From positions 1-64,000 of the forward strand of contig MLPZ01000001.1 in assembly GCA_001885315.1 (NCBI GenBank): DNA of 64,000 nucleotides, in the 5' to 3' direction. A program made the translations under genes and the position numbers. Under the pieces are notes generated by a model. That model was not told the DNA's origin, made no database searches, and saw only the letters and a program-made list of their open reading frames with translations. This DNA comes from Treponema sp. CETP13 (GTDB lineage: Bacteria > Spirochaetota > Spirochaetia > Treponematales > Treponemataceae). Positions within the stretch are counted from its first letter, which is position 1, and every line of letters starts with the position of its first letter. Positions 26,301-35,142 of this stretch are shown here, one piece after another.

Positions 26301-26421
26301 TTGATTTACCAGAGCCTGTTTTACCACTAATTAAATAAATTTCATCTAGTTGTGTAAAGTCTATAAAATGAGATCCTACAAAGGGGCCTATGTTTTCAAG
26401 TTCTAGGTACAAAGGTTTCAT
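23320..26421 (-). CDS. sbcC: Nuclease subunit SbcC (Rad50-like)
   Basis: A 1033-residue SMC-like ATPase of the SbcCD complex, which trims hairpins and DNA ends. Order: Walker A SGKTGSGKSTILDALTYAL near residue 35; Q-loop LLPQGEFADFL; a long coiled coil broken about residue 497 by the zinc hook CPVCGSTTHP that joins two SbcC molecules; a second coiled coil; then signature NTLSGGETFMASISLALA and Walker B SLFIDEGFGSLDD. All parts are present and length is normal. Its start overlaps the sbcD stop by 4 bases (ATGA), so the two subunits are made together. Confidence 0.96.
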   Translation of the reverse strand: MKPLYLELENIGPFVGSHFIDFTQLDEIYLISGKTGSGKSTILDALTYALYGSLPGARGKYDIRQFRSDFCKKTDKSSVDFAFKIQGKTYRVVRTLPVKRTTRNNTITEDPEQVIFYEQENEDWSLIENQTKATNNAIQNLLRLSIDEFSKIVLLPQGEFADFLRANSNERKPILEKLFPITKYSQIIKTIKTELNQIQAEYDALTNQIEELETEETANNKSELVIQKEQAKTLLEACDKKAESLTKIETTLSATLEQYKAYEQIEQKLTEIKAQENFIQEQKTKLTRAKAAASTRTELQELTNSRSEVTQATKDLEECTAALKLAQKKLAKLTEQSEEIENQREQIGILNKQVENLEKALNVQKELQQAKHQENKLLENCQTYTTTIKQTQKELTDCKENLTKAKKAETERNKAQDDGKKAQKEYDLALWTKSFYVLQQKVLQAQKDFDRQQDRTTKIETELETLQKQKEAAELADKAFSIALTLQDDKPCPVCGSTTHPAPAQSIIVSKDISTYIEENEKSLSDAKEVLNTRNTALTSAKTLLTQHTEHVPENQDKKIETSINEVCPEQELVKHLEKANAQYAEAEHTLSTIKEKIADFDTQAQKRDLYEHKLEIIQNKLETIKKDATTANTNFELAKQTTKTTLKRLQELLFSNQIEGIQVAKEIDQADFDTILKQTKQRLQSTQTQIDTYDRTLQQTKIGVAQLETKTSEKQKDLEAKQKRLDTAQKAFLQAIKNANAHQTICFENEEQIRQAMLSVQEQERLEKSIADYDNQKADLTSRLDEKKSLLLESKEETQKKLAQVQNDINENKTAKNTAQINFSKISSAIDQIDKNAEKLHKFHKEREVIEKKLKIQIQLSKAISGENPKKIAIDAWILGLYLEKITIFASSRLERISDGRYTMRMCDSSEGGRGYKGLDLEICDAYTGKSRPCNTLSGGETFMASISLALAISETVQSGKGGIQIDSLFIDEGFGSLDDASLEKALSILDELRDTRSIGLISHVGELHTKIPSRIEVAKTTTGSTIKVISA

Positions 26422-27695
26422 TGTATTTTCTCCAAAAAAAGTTTTTTTGCGTCTTCCCAGTCTTTTCCTTTTTCTTCTGGGAAAATATCTGCAATAAAAG
26501 CAGAAAAAAGCTTTGCGTTATCTATTTTTTCTATATCTGGTGAATCTTCGAAAAGTTCCCTCCGTTCTTTAAAACTTTGTTGAAAATTTATGTTTTTAAG
26601 TGCTTGTTGGTTAATTGCCATGGTGAGCGGATAGTGTTTTTGCAAACGAGATAGAGGGTTTTCAACTAACACAGTATCTGTGCATGTTATTTCTAAATAG
26701 GCATTTGCAAGGTCTTCTTGGCTTATTCCAAAATTTTCCAGCTTTTTGTATGTGCCGTTTTCAAAATCATCAAACGTAGATTCAAGCCGTAGCACAGGAT
26801 GGAGAGGTTTTATTGGAAGTTTTGTCATTGTCAGTCTATTTTGTTGATCAAAAAGGCTCCCAAGATCTTCTGAGGTATCTATTTGAATACGAAGAAAATG
26901 TTTTTGTAAGGCAGGTTTATTTTTACCCGTATTTTTAAAAGATATCTCTATTGGGGATCCTGCATAGCAAGCATTTTTAGCAGGAGAGAGTGGTTTGTGT
27001 ATGTGGCCAAGAGCTACGTATTCAAAAAAATCAAATATACTTGGGTTTACAAATCCAGCTGTGCCTATAGAAATATCTGAGGCACTTGCTGGTAGAGAGT
27101 TTAGGTGTGCATTCAATAATGCAGGGATTTTTGCTAGTTCGGGGCTACTTTTTTGTAATTGTTTGTGAGCTATTTTTATTTTTCTTACAGCTTCTGTAAC
27201 AAGCTCGTTTTGAGTATGCAAAACAGTTCCATCTAAAGCTGAAAAATCACCAGTATACAAAAATGGCAATTGATATAAAGCTGCAAGTGGAGCTTTCTGC
27301 TTTGTTTCTTGATTTGGGTACAACAAAATTGGTTTTGTACAATCTTCAGCTCTTGTGCAAATATAAATGTTTTGAGCTTCAAGTAAACTTGTAGCAAAAC
27401 TCATGCGCTTTGCAGAATCATGATTGCCCGAAATAATGCAAATTGGGAGGGTTGGAAATGCTGCATGTGCAGAGACTAAAAAAGAATCAAAAAGAGTAAT
27501 TGCTTCTGATGGAGCAACAGCTCGATCATAGATATCTCCTGTAATTAGTAATGCATTGTATGGTTCGTTTTTATCTGATTCAGATTGTAATTCTTGAATT
27601 ATTTGTTCTAAAACATATTTTTGATCTTCTAAAAGTGAATGTTCATAAAAGATCTTACCTAAATGTAAATCCCCTGTTTGCAAAATCTTTAACAT
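26418..27695 (-). CDS. sbcD: Exonuclease subunit SbcD (Mre11-like)
   Basis: A 425-residue calcineurin-type phosphoesterase. The metal-binding motifs are complete: QTGDLHLGK, LITGDIYDR, ISGNHDSAKR, LNAHLN and ALGHIHKP. It supplies the nuclease of SbcCD, acting on double-strand ends and hairpins with manganese. A C-terminal extension of about 100 residues, ending in a helix rich in acidic and basic residues, fits the SbcC-binding part. First gene of the sbcD-sbcC operon, overlapping sbcC by 4 bases; it is divergent from the hybrid histidine kinase gene. Confidence 0.96.
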   Translation of the reverse strand: MLKILQTGDLHLGKIFYEHSLLEDQKYVLEQIIQELQSESDKNEPYNALLITGDIYDRAVAPSEAITLFDSFLVSAHAAFPTLPICIISGNHDSAKRMSFATSLLEAQNIYICTRAEDCTKPILLYPNQETKQKAPLAALYQLPFLYTGDFSALDGTVLHTQNELVTEAVRKIKIAHKQLQKSSPELAKIPALLNAHLNSLPASASDISIGTAGFVNPSIFDFFEYVALGHIHKPLSPAKNACYAGSPIEISFKNTGKNKPALQKHFLRIQIDTSEDLGSLFDQQNRLTMTKLPIKPLHPVLRLESTFDDFENGTYKKLENFGISQEDLANAYLEITCTDTVLVENPLSRLQKHYPLTMAINQQALKNINFQQSFKERRELFEDSPDIEKIDNAKLFSAFIADIFPEEKGKDWEDAKKLFLEKIQ

Positions 27696-27818
27696 ACTAA
27701 AAGAATAGCATAAAAGATATAAAAAAGCAGTAGAAGTTCAAAAAAAGGAGTTACTTTTTTTATAATAAAGAAAACTTACTTCTTGTTATTTTCGAATTTA
27801 CGTCATATCATTAATAGT

Positions 27819-30299
27819 ATGTATAAAAAAAATGTGTGTATATTAAAAGCTCTACTCATAACAATCGTTGTTTTATCTTCTTCGAGTATGTTTGCTTTTT
27901 CCGAAGAGGACATACTTTTTAATGATGTTTTAACTATTGCTACTCATTCTAACTTGGAACTTTTAATGTATACAAAAGATGGCCAAGCAAAAGGATATTG
28001 TCCAGAATTACTCAATAGAATTGCAGAGTTAAAAAATCTTACCATAAAATATAAAATATTTGGCCCAAATGTCACTACTATCGAGATGGCAAAAGATCCC
28101 GATGTAGATTTTGTTATTTTGAGTCCTCTTTTTGTCCCTGAAGAAATAAAAAATCAATGTTCAAATGAATTTTATTATGATACTTATGTAAGTATTACCC
28201 AGCAAGGTGAAATAATTACTAATAATGATATTGTAAAAATAGGTCTTATAAAAATACATACAATACATGAGGCTACTTTTAAGAAAATTTTACCCAAATG
28301 TGAGTTTGTCTATTATGATACTACAGAAGATATTTTAGAAGCTGTAAAAAATGGTACATTAGATATAGGTCTTTCCTCTGAAGATCGTGCTAATTATCTT
28401 TTACGCTCTCCTTTTTTTACTGAGCTTGTTCTAAACAATACACTTGCACAATCTTATGGGATGGCTCTCTGGGCTGTAAATGCTAAAAGCAGTGCGTATA
28501 TTCCTATTATTAATGATGGTATAGATCTTATTATAGCAGATGGGAGTCAACGAATTATAACTGCTAATATAAGATCTACAAAATATGAGAATTCGCTTTT
28601 TGATAAGATATATTCTCATTGGCTTGCTCTTGTTTTATTTTTTGTTGTAATTGCTTTATTGGTCTTGCTATATATCAAATCTCAAACAAATAATAAAAAA
28701 CTAATAGTTGTAAATACCCAACTAAAAATTGCTACAAAAAAAGCAAATGCTGCAGCGAAAGCAAAGACGGTGTTTTTAACAAATATGTCTCACGAATTAC
28801 GTACTCCTTTAAATGCTATTTTAGGACTAAATACGTTGTTAAAAGATAATTTAAACAATCGAGAAGTTGCAGAAGATTATGCGGAGAAAATAGAGCAAAG
28901 TTCAAAAATTTTACTGGGTATAATAAATGATATTATAGATATAGCTGCTATTGAGCATGGAAAAATAAAGATACTTCACGAGGTTTTTAATGTAAAAGAA
29001 AATATACATATGGTAACAGAAATGTACTATAATAATTGCTTACAAAAAGGAATTAAATATAAAGCATTAGCAAAAAATATTGAACAAGAGATGCTTGTGG
29101 GGGATGCTTTTCGGCTTAGACAAATTTTGCTAAATTTATTATCAAATGCCTATAAATTTACAGAGAAAGAGGGAACCATAACTGTTAACATTTCAGAAGA
29201 AGAAATATCCGATACTCATATACTGTTACATCTTGAAGTCAAAGATACAGGGTGTGGTATGAGTTCTGATTTACAAAAAAGGCTTTTTAATAAATTTGAG
29301 CAAGAAGATGCTACAACTGTTACAAAATATGGTGGCAGTGGATTGGGGCTTTCCATTACAAAAAATCTTATAGAGATGATGAATGGAACAATTTCTTTTG
29401 AAAGCAAGCTCAAAAAGGGAACAACATTTAGTGTTAGTATTCCTTTTGAAGTTGCAGGCCCTATTCCTTTAAGAACGACGCGTGATATATCAAAATTGAG
29501 CATTTTAATAGTTGATGATGATATAGATACCTGTAAGTATTTATCTGCTGTTACTAGAAAATGGGATATGAAAACTGATTATGTAACAGATTCACATGCT
29601 GCACTAAAGAAAATAGAAAATAAAATAGCAATAGAAAAAGAATATGATATATATCTAATTGATATAAAAATGCCAACTTTAAATGGATTTGAATTAGTTA
29701 CAAAAATTAAAGAGATAATTAGTTCAAAATCCCAAATAATTATGATGTCGGGATATGATATATCAGATTTTAAAAAACAGACTCAAAATTTAGACATACG
29801 AACCTTTTTATCAAAACCGATATTTCCTTCGGAACTCTTTAATGCAATTATCTGTAATTTGGGTGATGAGAAATATTGTGAAGAAACTGAATATAGACAA
29901 GAAGATATTTCACTAAAAGGGATGCAGATTCTTCTAGTTGAAGATAATACTATAAATCAGTTAATTGCAAAAAAATTGCTCGAGTCGAAAGAGGCACTTG
30001 TCACTGTTGCAAATAATGGACAAGAAGCATTAGATTCAATACTAAACAAAAAAATAGAATATGATGTTGTTTTAATGGATATTCAAATGCCAGTCATGGA
30101 TGGTTATGAAGCAACAAGACGGGTCCGTGCTATTAATTCCGACTATAGTAATAATCTTGCTATTTATGCTATGACAGCAAATTCATTTAAATCTGACATT
30201 GAAAAAGCTCTAGAAGCAGGCATGAATGGCCATATTGCAAAACCTATTGAGCCAAAGGCTTTATATAGTTTATTAGCAAACATTTTTAAAAAAATATAA
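27819..30299 (+). CDS. Hybrid sensor histidine kinase with periplasmic solute-binding sensor
   Basis: An 826-residue kinase. A signal peptide (LLITIVVLSSSSMFAFSEE) leads to a type 3 solute-binding domain (about 40-265; DVLTIATHSNLELLMYTKD, AKGYCPELLNRI) that should sit in the periplasm. One transmembrane helix follows (HWLALVLFFVVIALLVLLYI), then HisKA with the phospho-acceptor in NMSHELRTPLNAILGL near residue 325, the HATPase with DTGCGMS and GGSGLGLS, and two receiver domains with Asp in LIDIKMPTLNG and LMDIQMPVMDG. No HPt domain is attached. The open frame extends to a TTG at 27783; ATG 27819 gives a clean signal peptide. It likely senses an amino acid or similar ligand; the target is not in view. 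Confidence 0.9.
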   Translation: MYKKNVCILKALLITIVVLSSSSMFAFSEEDILFNDVLTIATHSNLELLMYTKDGQAKGYCPELLNRIAELKNLTIKYKIFGPNVTTIEMAKDPDVDFVILSPLFVPEEIKNQCSNEFYYDTYVSITQQGEIITNNDIVKIGLIKIHTIHEATFKKILPKCEFVYYDTTEDILEAVKNGTLDIGLSSEDRANYLLRSPFFTELVLNNTLAQSYGMALWAVNAKSSAYIPIINDGIDLIIADGSQRIITANIRSTKYENSLFDKIYSHWLALVLFFVVIALLVLLYIKSQTNNKKLIVVNTQLKIATKKANAAAKAKTVFLTNMSHELRTPLNAILGLNTLLKDNLNNREVAEDYAEKIEQSSKILLGIINDIIDIAAIEHGKIKILHEVFNVKENIHMVTEMYYNNCLQKGIKYKALAKNIEQEMLVGDAFRLRQILLNLLSNAYKFTEKEGTITVNISEEEISDTHILLHLEVKDTGCGMSSDLQKRLFNKFEQEDATTVTKYGGSGLGLSITKNLIEMMNGTISFESKLKKGTTFSVSIPFEVAGPIPLRTTRDISKLSILIVDDDIDTCKYLSAVTRKWDMKTDYVTDSHAALKKIENKIAIEKEYDIYLIDIKMPTLNGFELVTKIKEIISSKSQIIMMSGYDISDFKKQTQNLDIRTFLSKPIFPSELFNAIICNLGDEKYCEETEYRQEDISLKGMQILLVEDNTINQLIAKKLLESKEALVTVANNGQEALDSILNKKIEYDVVLMDIQMPVMDGYEATRRVRAINSDYSNNLAIYAMTANSFKSDIEKALEAGMNGHIAKPIEPKALYSLLANIFKKI

Positions 30300-30315
30300 C
30301 AAATAGAAGGCATTT

Positions 30316-31539
30316 ATGCAAGAAATTCTCGATGTAAAACATTGGTGGTCCAAGCCACGAAAAGCAGCCGATTTTGATGATAATCGACAAGTAACAGGTA
30401 TAGAAGTATTCTACGATCTTGTTTACAGTGCTTTTTTTGCACATATTACGGCTTTATTTACAATAGATATGAATTTTTCAAATCTTTCACTTCATTTATT
30501 GTTATTTCTCATGGGCTGGTGGACTTGGTTTAATTTTAGTCTTTATTTTGAGATCCATGGGAATGATGATATTCGTTCTCGGTTTTTTGTTTTTATTCAA
30601 ATGTTTGCTGTTATTGGAATGAGCATATATTGTGGTAATATTTTTACAACTGATAAGATTCCTTTTTCTATTTTTTATATTGGATTAGAATTAATTATGA
30701 TGTATCTTTGGTGGTATACTGGTTTTGCCGATAAAGAGCATGCTACTTCAAAATATTATGTTCAACGAATGCTATTGGGCATAATTGTTTTTGTTATTGG
30801 AGTATTTGTAAAATCTGAATATACGCAAATATTTTGGTATACTTCTATCGTTATTTTGTATACAACTATAAGATATTCGATGAATAAAGTAGATAGGGAG
30901 CTATTAATTACTAATATGGGCTCTCGATCTGATAATATAATTTCTAAATCTTTAACACAGCGTTTTAATCGAATAACTGTAATTATTATCGCGCAAATTT
31001 TGACAGGCCTAATAAGAGGTTTTTCAGGCAAAATAAAGATAGGTCTTACGGCTAATATGGCAATTCTTGCTGGGCTTGCACTTGCTTTTGGAATTTGGGC
31101 AATTTACTCAGAAACGATTTCTAATCGCGAAGTAAAAAACAATGAAAAAGCTGCATTTATGTATGTTTTTTTGCATTTCTGTTTTGCCTATGTTGTATGT
31201 CTTACAGCCGCAGTAATATTAGATTTAATAAAAAAACTTTTGCTCGGCCAAATGGGGCACAAATCTTTTTCTGTTTTAAGTTATACACTGTTGGCAATTG
31301 TACTAATTGGTTTTCTTTTTCAATTTATATTAGTACATACTGTAGAAAATCAAGATCGCGTATTACTATTTACGTATCCCATAATTGCGGTTATATTATT
31401 TATACTTCCATTCTTTGTTCAAAACTGGAAAATAGAAGTAAGTTTTTATATAATTCTTATGTTTTTACCCATGATTATGCGAAGAATATTTTATATTCGT
31501 TACAAGAAAAGGCAATTGGTATGTCACATACAAAAGTAA
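30316..31539 (+). CDS. ltrA: LtrA-family membrane protein
   Basis: A 407-residue protein with about ten to twelve hydrophobic helices and the family start: WWSKPRKAADFDDNRQVTGI followed by EVFYDLVYSAFF, where the E-x-F-x-D-L motif defines the LtrA (low temperature requirement A) family. The internal MGWWTWFNFSLY and EHATSKYYVQRM stretches also fit. Function is not established beyond a cold-growth phenotype in Listeria. AGAAGG precedes ATG 16 bases after the kinase stop, so it may share its transcript. Its last 19 bases overlap the ispH gene, which begins in another frame. Confidence 0.88.
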   Translation: MQEILDVKHWWSKPRKAADFDDNRQVTGIEVFYDLVYSAFFAHITALFTIDMNFSNLSLHLLLFLMGWWTWFNFSLYFEIHGNDDIRSRFFVFIQMFAVIGMSIYCGNIFTTDKIPFSIFYIGLELIMMYLWWYTGFADKEHATSKYYVQRMLLGIIVFVIGVFVKSEYTQIFWYTSIVILYTTIRYSMNKVDRELLITNMGSRSDNIISKSLTQRFNRITVIIIAQILTGLIRGFSGKIKIGLTANMAILAGLALAFGIWAIYSETISNREVKNNEKAAFMYVFLHFCFAYVVCLTAAVILDLIKKLLLGQMGHKSFSVLSYTLLAIVLIGFLFQFILVHTVENQDRVLLFTYPIIAVILFILPFFVQNWKIEVSFYIILMFLPMIMRRIFYIRYKKRQLVCHIQK

Positions 31540-32477
31540 TACGTTCGGATGTTCTAGGTTATTGCATGGGCGTTCGCCGTGCAGTAAATACAGCATTAAA
31601 AGCTGTCGAAGACGCTTCTAGTGATTTAAAAATTACAGATAAGTTAGATACATATAGCGAAAGACACGAAAAAGTAAAAACTCTAGGTCCTCTTATTCAT
31701 AATAGAATTGCATTGGAACAATTAAAAAGACGAGGACTAGGACAAATTGAAGCAAACGATATAGACTCAGTTTCAGTAGAAAAAGATCCTATTGTTATCT
31801 TGCGTGCTCATGGGGTTCCTCCTGTAACAAAACGTATATTAAAAGAAAAGGGTTGTAAGGTTATAGATGCTACATGTCCACGTGTTTTATCTAGCCAAAA
31901 ACGTGCTGCTAGTTATGCTGCAAAAGGATTCTCTGTTATTTTAGCAGGAGACAAAAACCATGGAGAAATTATTAGTATTTCTGGGTATGCCGAAGAACAA
32001 GGTCAACCGTGTTATGTTATAGAAAATAAAAATGATGCAGAACTTCTCTTACAAAAACATTTTTCAGATGAGAATACAAGAAAACAGCCTGTTGTCTTGA
32101 TTGCACAAACCACATTTAGTCCAGAAGAATATGAGGCCATTTCAGCTGTGTTGAGAGTAGCCCTTTCGCATATAAAAATACTTAATACTATTTGTTCTGC
32201 AACGTATGAACGTCAGCAAGCGCTAGAAGATTTATGTAGAAAAGTAGATGGAATTGTTGTTATTGGTGGAAAAAATTCTGCCAATACACGTCGTTTATAC
32301 ATAAATGCAAAACGATGGATGAGTGAACGTACAGATATCCTACAAGATTTTGTTGTGCATATAGAGCAAGCTTCAGAAATACCTGAAAAGTTTTTTTCAC
32401 TCAAAACCGTTGGAATTACTGCCGGTGCTTCGACTCCTGATGAACTAATCGATGAAGTTGAAAAAGCTTTTAACTAA
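31521..32477 (+). CDS. ispH: 4-hydroxy-3-methylbut-2-enyl diphosphate reductase
   Basis: A 318-residue LytB/IspH protein, last enzyme of the MEP isoprenoid pathway, reducing HMBPP to IPP and DMAPP with a 4Fe-4S cluster. The three cluster cysteines are present: VLGYCMGVRRAVN near the start, VIDATCPRVLSS, and NTICSATYERQQ. VILRAHGVPP and GITAGASTPDELID are other conserved stretches. The open frame begins far upstream inside ltrA, but ATG at 31521 gives the usual N-terminus. The gene overlaps ltrA by 19 bases. IspH predicts the MEP route, not mevalonate, in this organism. Confidence 0.96.
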   Translation: MSHTKVIRSDVLGYCMGVRRAVNTALKAVEDASSDLKITDKLDTYSERHEKVKTLGPLIHNRIALEQLKRRGLGQIEANDIDSVSVEKDPIVILRAHGVPPVTKRILKEKGCKVIDATCPRVLSSQKRAASYAAKGFSVILAGDKNHGEIISISGYAEEQGQPCYVIENKNDAELLLQKHFSDENTRKQPVVLIAQTTFSPEEYEAISAVLRVALSHIKILNTICSATYERQQALEDLCRKVDGIVVIGGKNSANTRRLYINAKRWMSERTDILQDFVVHIEQASEIPEKFFSLKTVGITAGASTPDELIDEVEKAFN

Positions 32478-32510
32478 AAATTATTTAATTTTTCCTTATC
32501 TCGAGAAAAT

Positions 32511-32573
32511 TGCATAAATATGCATATTTTTTGCATATCACTTGTAAACAGGTTATTTTTCTGTTAGTATAAA
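32511..32573 (+). promoter_or_regulatory. thrA promoter with three TGCATA elements
   Basis: TTGTAA (32542-32547), 17 bases, TAGTAT (32565-32570) form the likely promoter. Just upstream, TGCATA occurs at 32511, 32521 and 32532, about one helical turn apart; the first two also make the inverted repeat TGCATA-AA-TATGCA (32511-32524), similar in layout to ArgR-type boxes. A regulator site for the biosynthetic operon is inferred. Confidence 0.6.
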
Positions 32574-32612
32574 TCAGTCAATTTAACTTACATTTTGAGA
32601 GTGGGGTGAACT

Positions 32613-35081
32613 ATGTTAACATTGAAATTTGGTGGAACTTCTATGGGAAGTGCTAAAAACATGCTAAATTCGGCAAATATTATTATGCAGCAAGCAAAAA
32701 CTGATCGTGTTAGTGTAGTTGTGTCTGCTGTTGGTGGTGTTTCTAATACACTTCAGGAGAGTATTGACGCTTGCATGGGTGGACAAGATTCTTCTTTTTA
32801 TGTGCAAGAGATTAGAAAAATTCATACTACCATCTGTGAAGAGTTAGGAAAAGAAAACCAAGCTTTTGATAGTAATGCTGCAATTGCTAAATTAAAGCCT
32901 ATTTTTGATGAATATGATCGTTTACTTTCTGCGGTATCGGTTTTTAAGGAATGTCCTCTTTCTGTTCATTGTCGCATAATGGGAATGGGAGAATTGCTTT
33001 CATCTCCAATAATGGCTTGTTTATTAGAATCTTTGAATCAAAAAATATGCCTTATAGATTCTCGTGAAGTTATTTTTACTACAGGAGACCAATCCGAAGG
33101 TGATCCAGACTATGAAAAAACAATAGCAGCTTTTGCTCCTTATTTAGAGGGCGAAATAGCTCCGCGTGCGCGGATTCTTTTATTACCAGGTTTTGTGTGC
33201 CAGTATGAAAATGGGAAACCTGGTTTATTAGGTCGTAATGGATCTGATTTTTCAGCTGCCATTGTAGCCGTTAGTTTAAAAGCTTCTAAAGTTGAATTCT
33301 GGACCGACGTAGATGGAATCTTCACTGCCGATCCTCGTATTGTAGAAGATGCTATTCTTGTGAATGATATGAGTTATGAAGAGGCTATGGAACTTTCATT
33401 CTTTGGTTCTAAAGTATTGTATCCTAAAACCTTAGCTCCTCTTTCTGCTAGAGGAATAGAGGCGTGGAGTTTAAATAGTCATAATCCTTCAGCTCGAGGT
33501 ACACGAATTGGAGTAGGCCCTTTTACTTCTAGAGGGGCTGTTCGAGGCATTTCGTGTCTAAAAGAAACGGCTCTAATAAATATTGCTGGATCTGGGCTAA
33601 AAGATAAGAGTGGAATGGCAAGTCGTATTTTTGCTGCTGTTTCTCGTGCTGGTATTTCTATGCTACTTATTACTCAATCGAGTTCAGAATATTCAATTTC
33701 ATTTTGCGTACGTCAAAATCAAGCTTCCAAAGTGCGTAAAGTTTTAGAAGAAGAATTTAAATATGAAATGCGTGCTGGAGATATTAACACTGTTGATGTA
33801 ATTGATGATTGTGCAATAGTTTCTATTGTGGGTGATAGCATGAAAAAGCAACGGGGTATAGCAAGTACTTTCTTAGACTCACTGGCTTCACAAGATATAA
33901 ATATTTTAGCTCTTGCTCAAGGCTCTTCAGAACGTTCAATTTCAGTCGTTATACATGGCTCAATGGGTGATACGGCGGTTCGTATTTCTCATAGGTTTTT
34001 CTTTAATACAAAACAAACTATTCAAGTATTCTGTTTTGGAACAGGTACTATCGGTGGCTGTTTTCTGGATCAGGTTCGAGATCAACAAAAAGAACTTTTA
34101 AACCAAAATATAGAATTAAAAGTAATGTGCATAAGTGGAAAAACCACCATGTTATTAGATAAAGATTCTATTGATCTTTCTTCATGGAGAGAACGTAAAA
34201 ATGAATCAAAAACGGTTGCTTCTGTTGACGCAGTACTTGACCTTGTGTCAAAGACAAAACCGCTTAATCCTGTTTTTGTAGACTGTACTGCAAGTAATGA
34301 TTTACCTTCTCGCTACTTAGATATTTTTAATGCTGGTATGAGCATTGTTACACCTAATAAACGTGCTAATTCAATGAGTATGGACTTCTATAGAAATATC
34401 CGTAAAACAGCTAACAAAATGCATAAGTTATTTTTTTACGAAACAAATGTTGGTGCGGGGCTTCCTGTCATGGATACGCTACAAAATATGTTTAAAAGTG
34501 GTGACCATCTTGTAGAATTCTCTGGCATCATGTCTGGTTCTCTTTCGTACATTTTCGGATTACTTGATGAAGGAGAATCATTTAGTGGAGCTGTTTTAAA
34601 GGCTCGTGAAAAAGGTTTTACAGAGCCAGATCCTCGTGATGATCTTTCTGGAATGGATGTTGCTCGAAAAGTTCTTATCATTGCACGTGAAGCAGGTATG
34701 AATATAGAACTTGATGATGTCAAAATGAATAAGCTATTTCCTGATGATTTTGATGATTCAGGCTCGACAGATATTTTCTTAAAAAACTTACCTAAATTAG
34801 ATGAATATTTTGATACAAAAGTAAAATCTCTTGCAAAAGAAGGAAAAGTTTTACGTATGGCAGCCAAAATAAAAGACGGAGTTTGCAGTGTGGGGCTTTT
34901 AGAAGTCGATTCACAAAATCCTTTGTATGTTATAAAAGGTGGTGAAAATGCTTTTGTTTTTCATACTGCACGATACAATCCTATTCCGATGACGATACGT
35001 GGATATGGTGCTGGAGCTGCTGTTACAGCTGCAGGTGTTTTTGGTGATGTTCTTCGAACAGTTTCATGGAATCGAGAATAA
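32613..35081 (+). CDS. thrA: Bifunctional aspartokinase/homoserine dehydrogenase
   Basis: An 822-residue fusion. Residues 1-300 are aspartokinase (KFGGTSMGSAKNM, LGRNGSDFSAAIVAVSL, EFWTDVDGIFTADPR); 315-460 are two ACT regulatory domains (SVVIHGS at the end); from about 469 homoserine dehydrogenase starts with the Rossmann loop FGTGTIGG and continues with TPNKRANSM, FYETNVGAGLPVMDTLQ and GSLSYIFGLL. It controls entry into and branching of the aspartate family toward threonine, methionine and isoleucine. The ACT pair suggests threonine feedback, as in E. coli ThrA. The ribosome-binding site is GAGTGGGGTG. First gene of the thrA-aroF/pheA-ilvN-cimA run. Confidence 0.96.
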   Translation: MLTLKFGGTSMGSAKNMLNSANIIMQQAKTDRVSVVVSAVGGVSNTLQESIDACMGGQDSSFYVQEIRKIHTTICEELGKENQAFDSNAAIAKLKPIFDEYDRLLSAVSVFKECPLSVHCRIMGMGELLSSPIMACLLESLNQKICLIDSREVIFTTGDQSEGDPDYEKTIAAFAPYLEGEIAPRARILLLPGFVCQYENGKPGLLGRNGSDFSAAIVAVSLKASKVEFWTDVDGIFTADPRIVEDAILVNDMSYEEAMELSFFGSKVLYPKTLAPLSARGIEAWSLNSHNPSARGTRIGVGPFTSRGAVRGISCLKETALINIAGSGLKDKSGMASRIFAAVSRAGISMLLITQSSSEYSISFCVRQNQASKVRKVLEEEFKYEMRAGDINTVDVIDDCAIVSIVGDSMKKQRGIASTFLDSLASQDINILALAQGSSERSISVVIHGSMGDTAVRISHRFFFNTKQTIQVFCFGTGTIGGCFLDQVRDQQKELLNQNIELKVMCISGKTTMLLDKDSIDLSSWRERKNESKTVASVDAVLDLVSKTKPLNPVFVDCTASNDLPSRYLDIFNAGMSIVTPNKRANSMSMDFYRNIRKTANKMHKLFFYETNVGAGLPVMDTLQNMFKSGDHLVEFSGIMSGSLSYIFGLLDEGESFSGAVLKAREKGFTEPDPRDDLSGMDVARKVLIIAREAGMNIELDDVKMNKLFPDDFDDSGSTDIFLKNLPKLDEYFDTKVKSLAKEGKVLRMAAKIKDGVCSVGLLEVDSQNPLYVIKGGENAFVFHTARYNPIPMTIRGYGAGAAVTAAGVFGDVLRTVSWNRE

Positions 35082-35142
35082 ACATAATTGCCATAAATTA
35101 AATTTTTTAAGGTTATATTTAAAGTTATAAAAGGAAAAATAA

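Noticed and set aside
31197-31520. Upstream extension of the ispH frame by 108 codons
   Set aside because: It lies inside ltrA in another frame, with composition unlike protein; ATG 31521 gives the normal IspH N-terminus.
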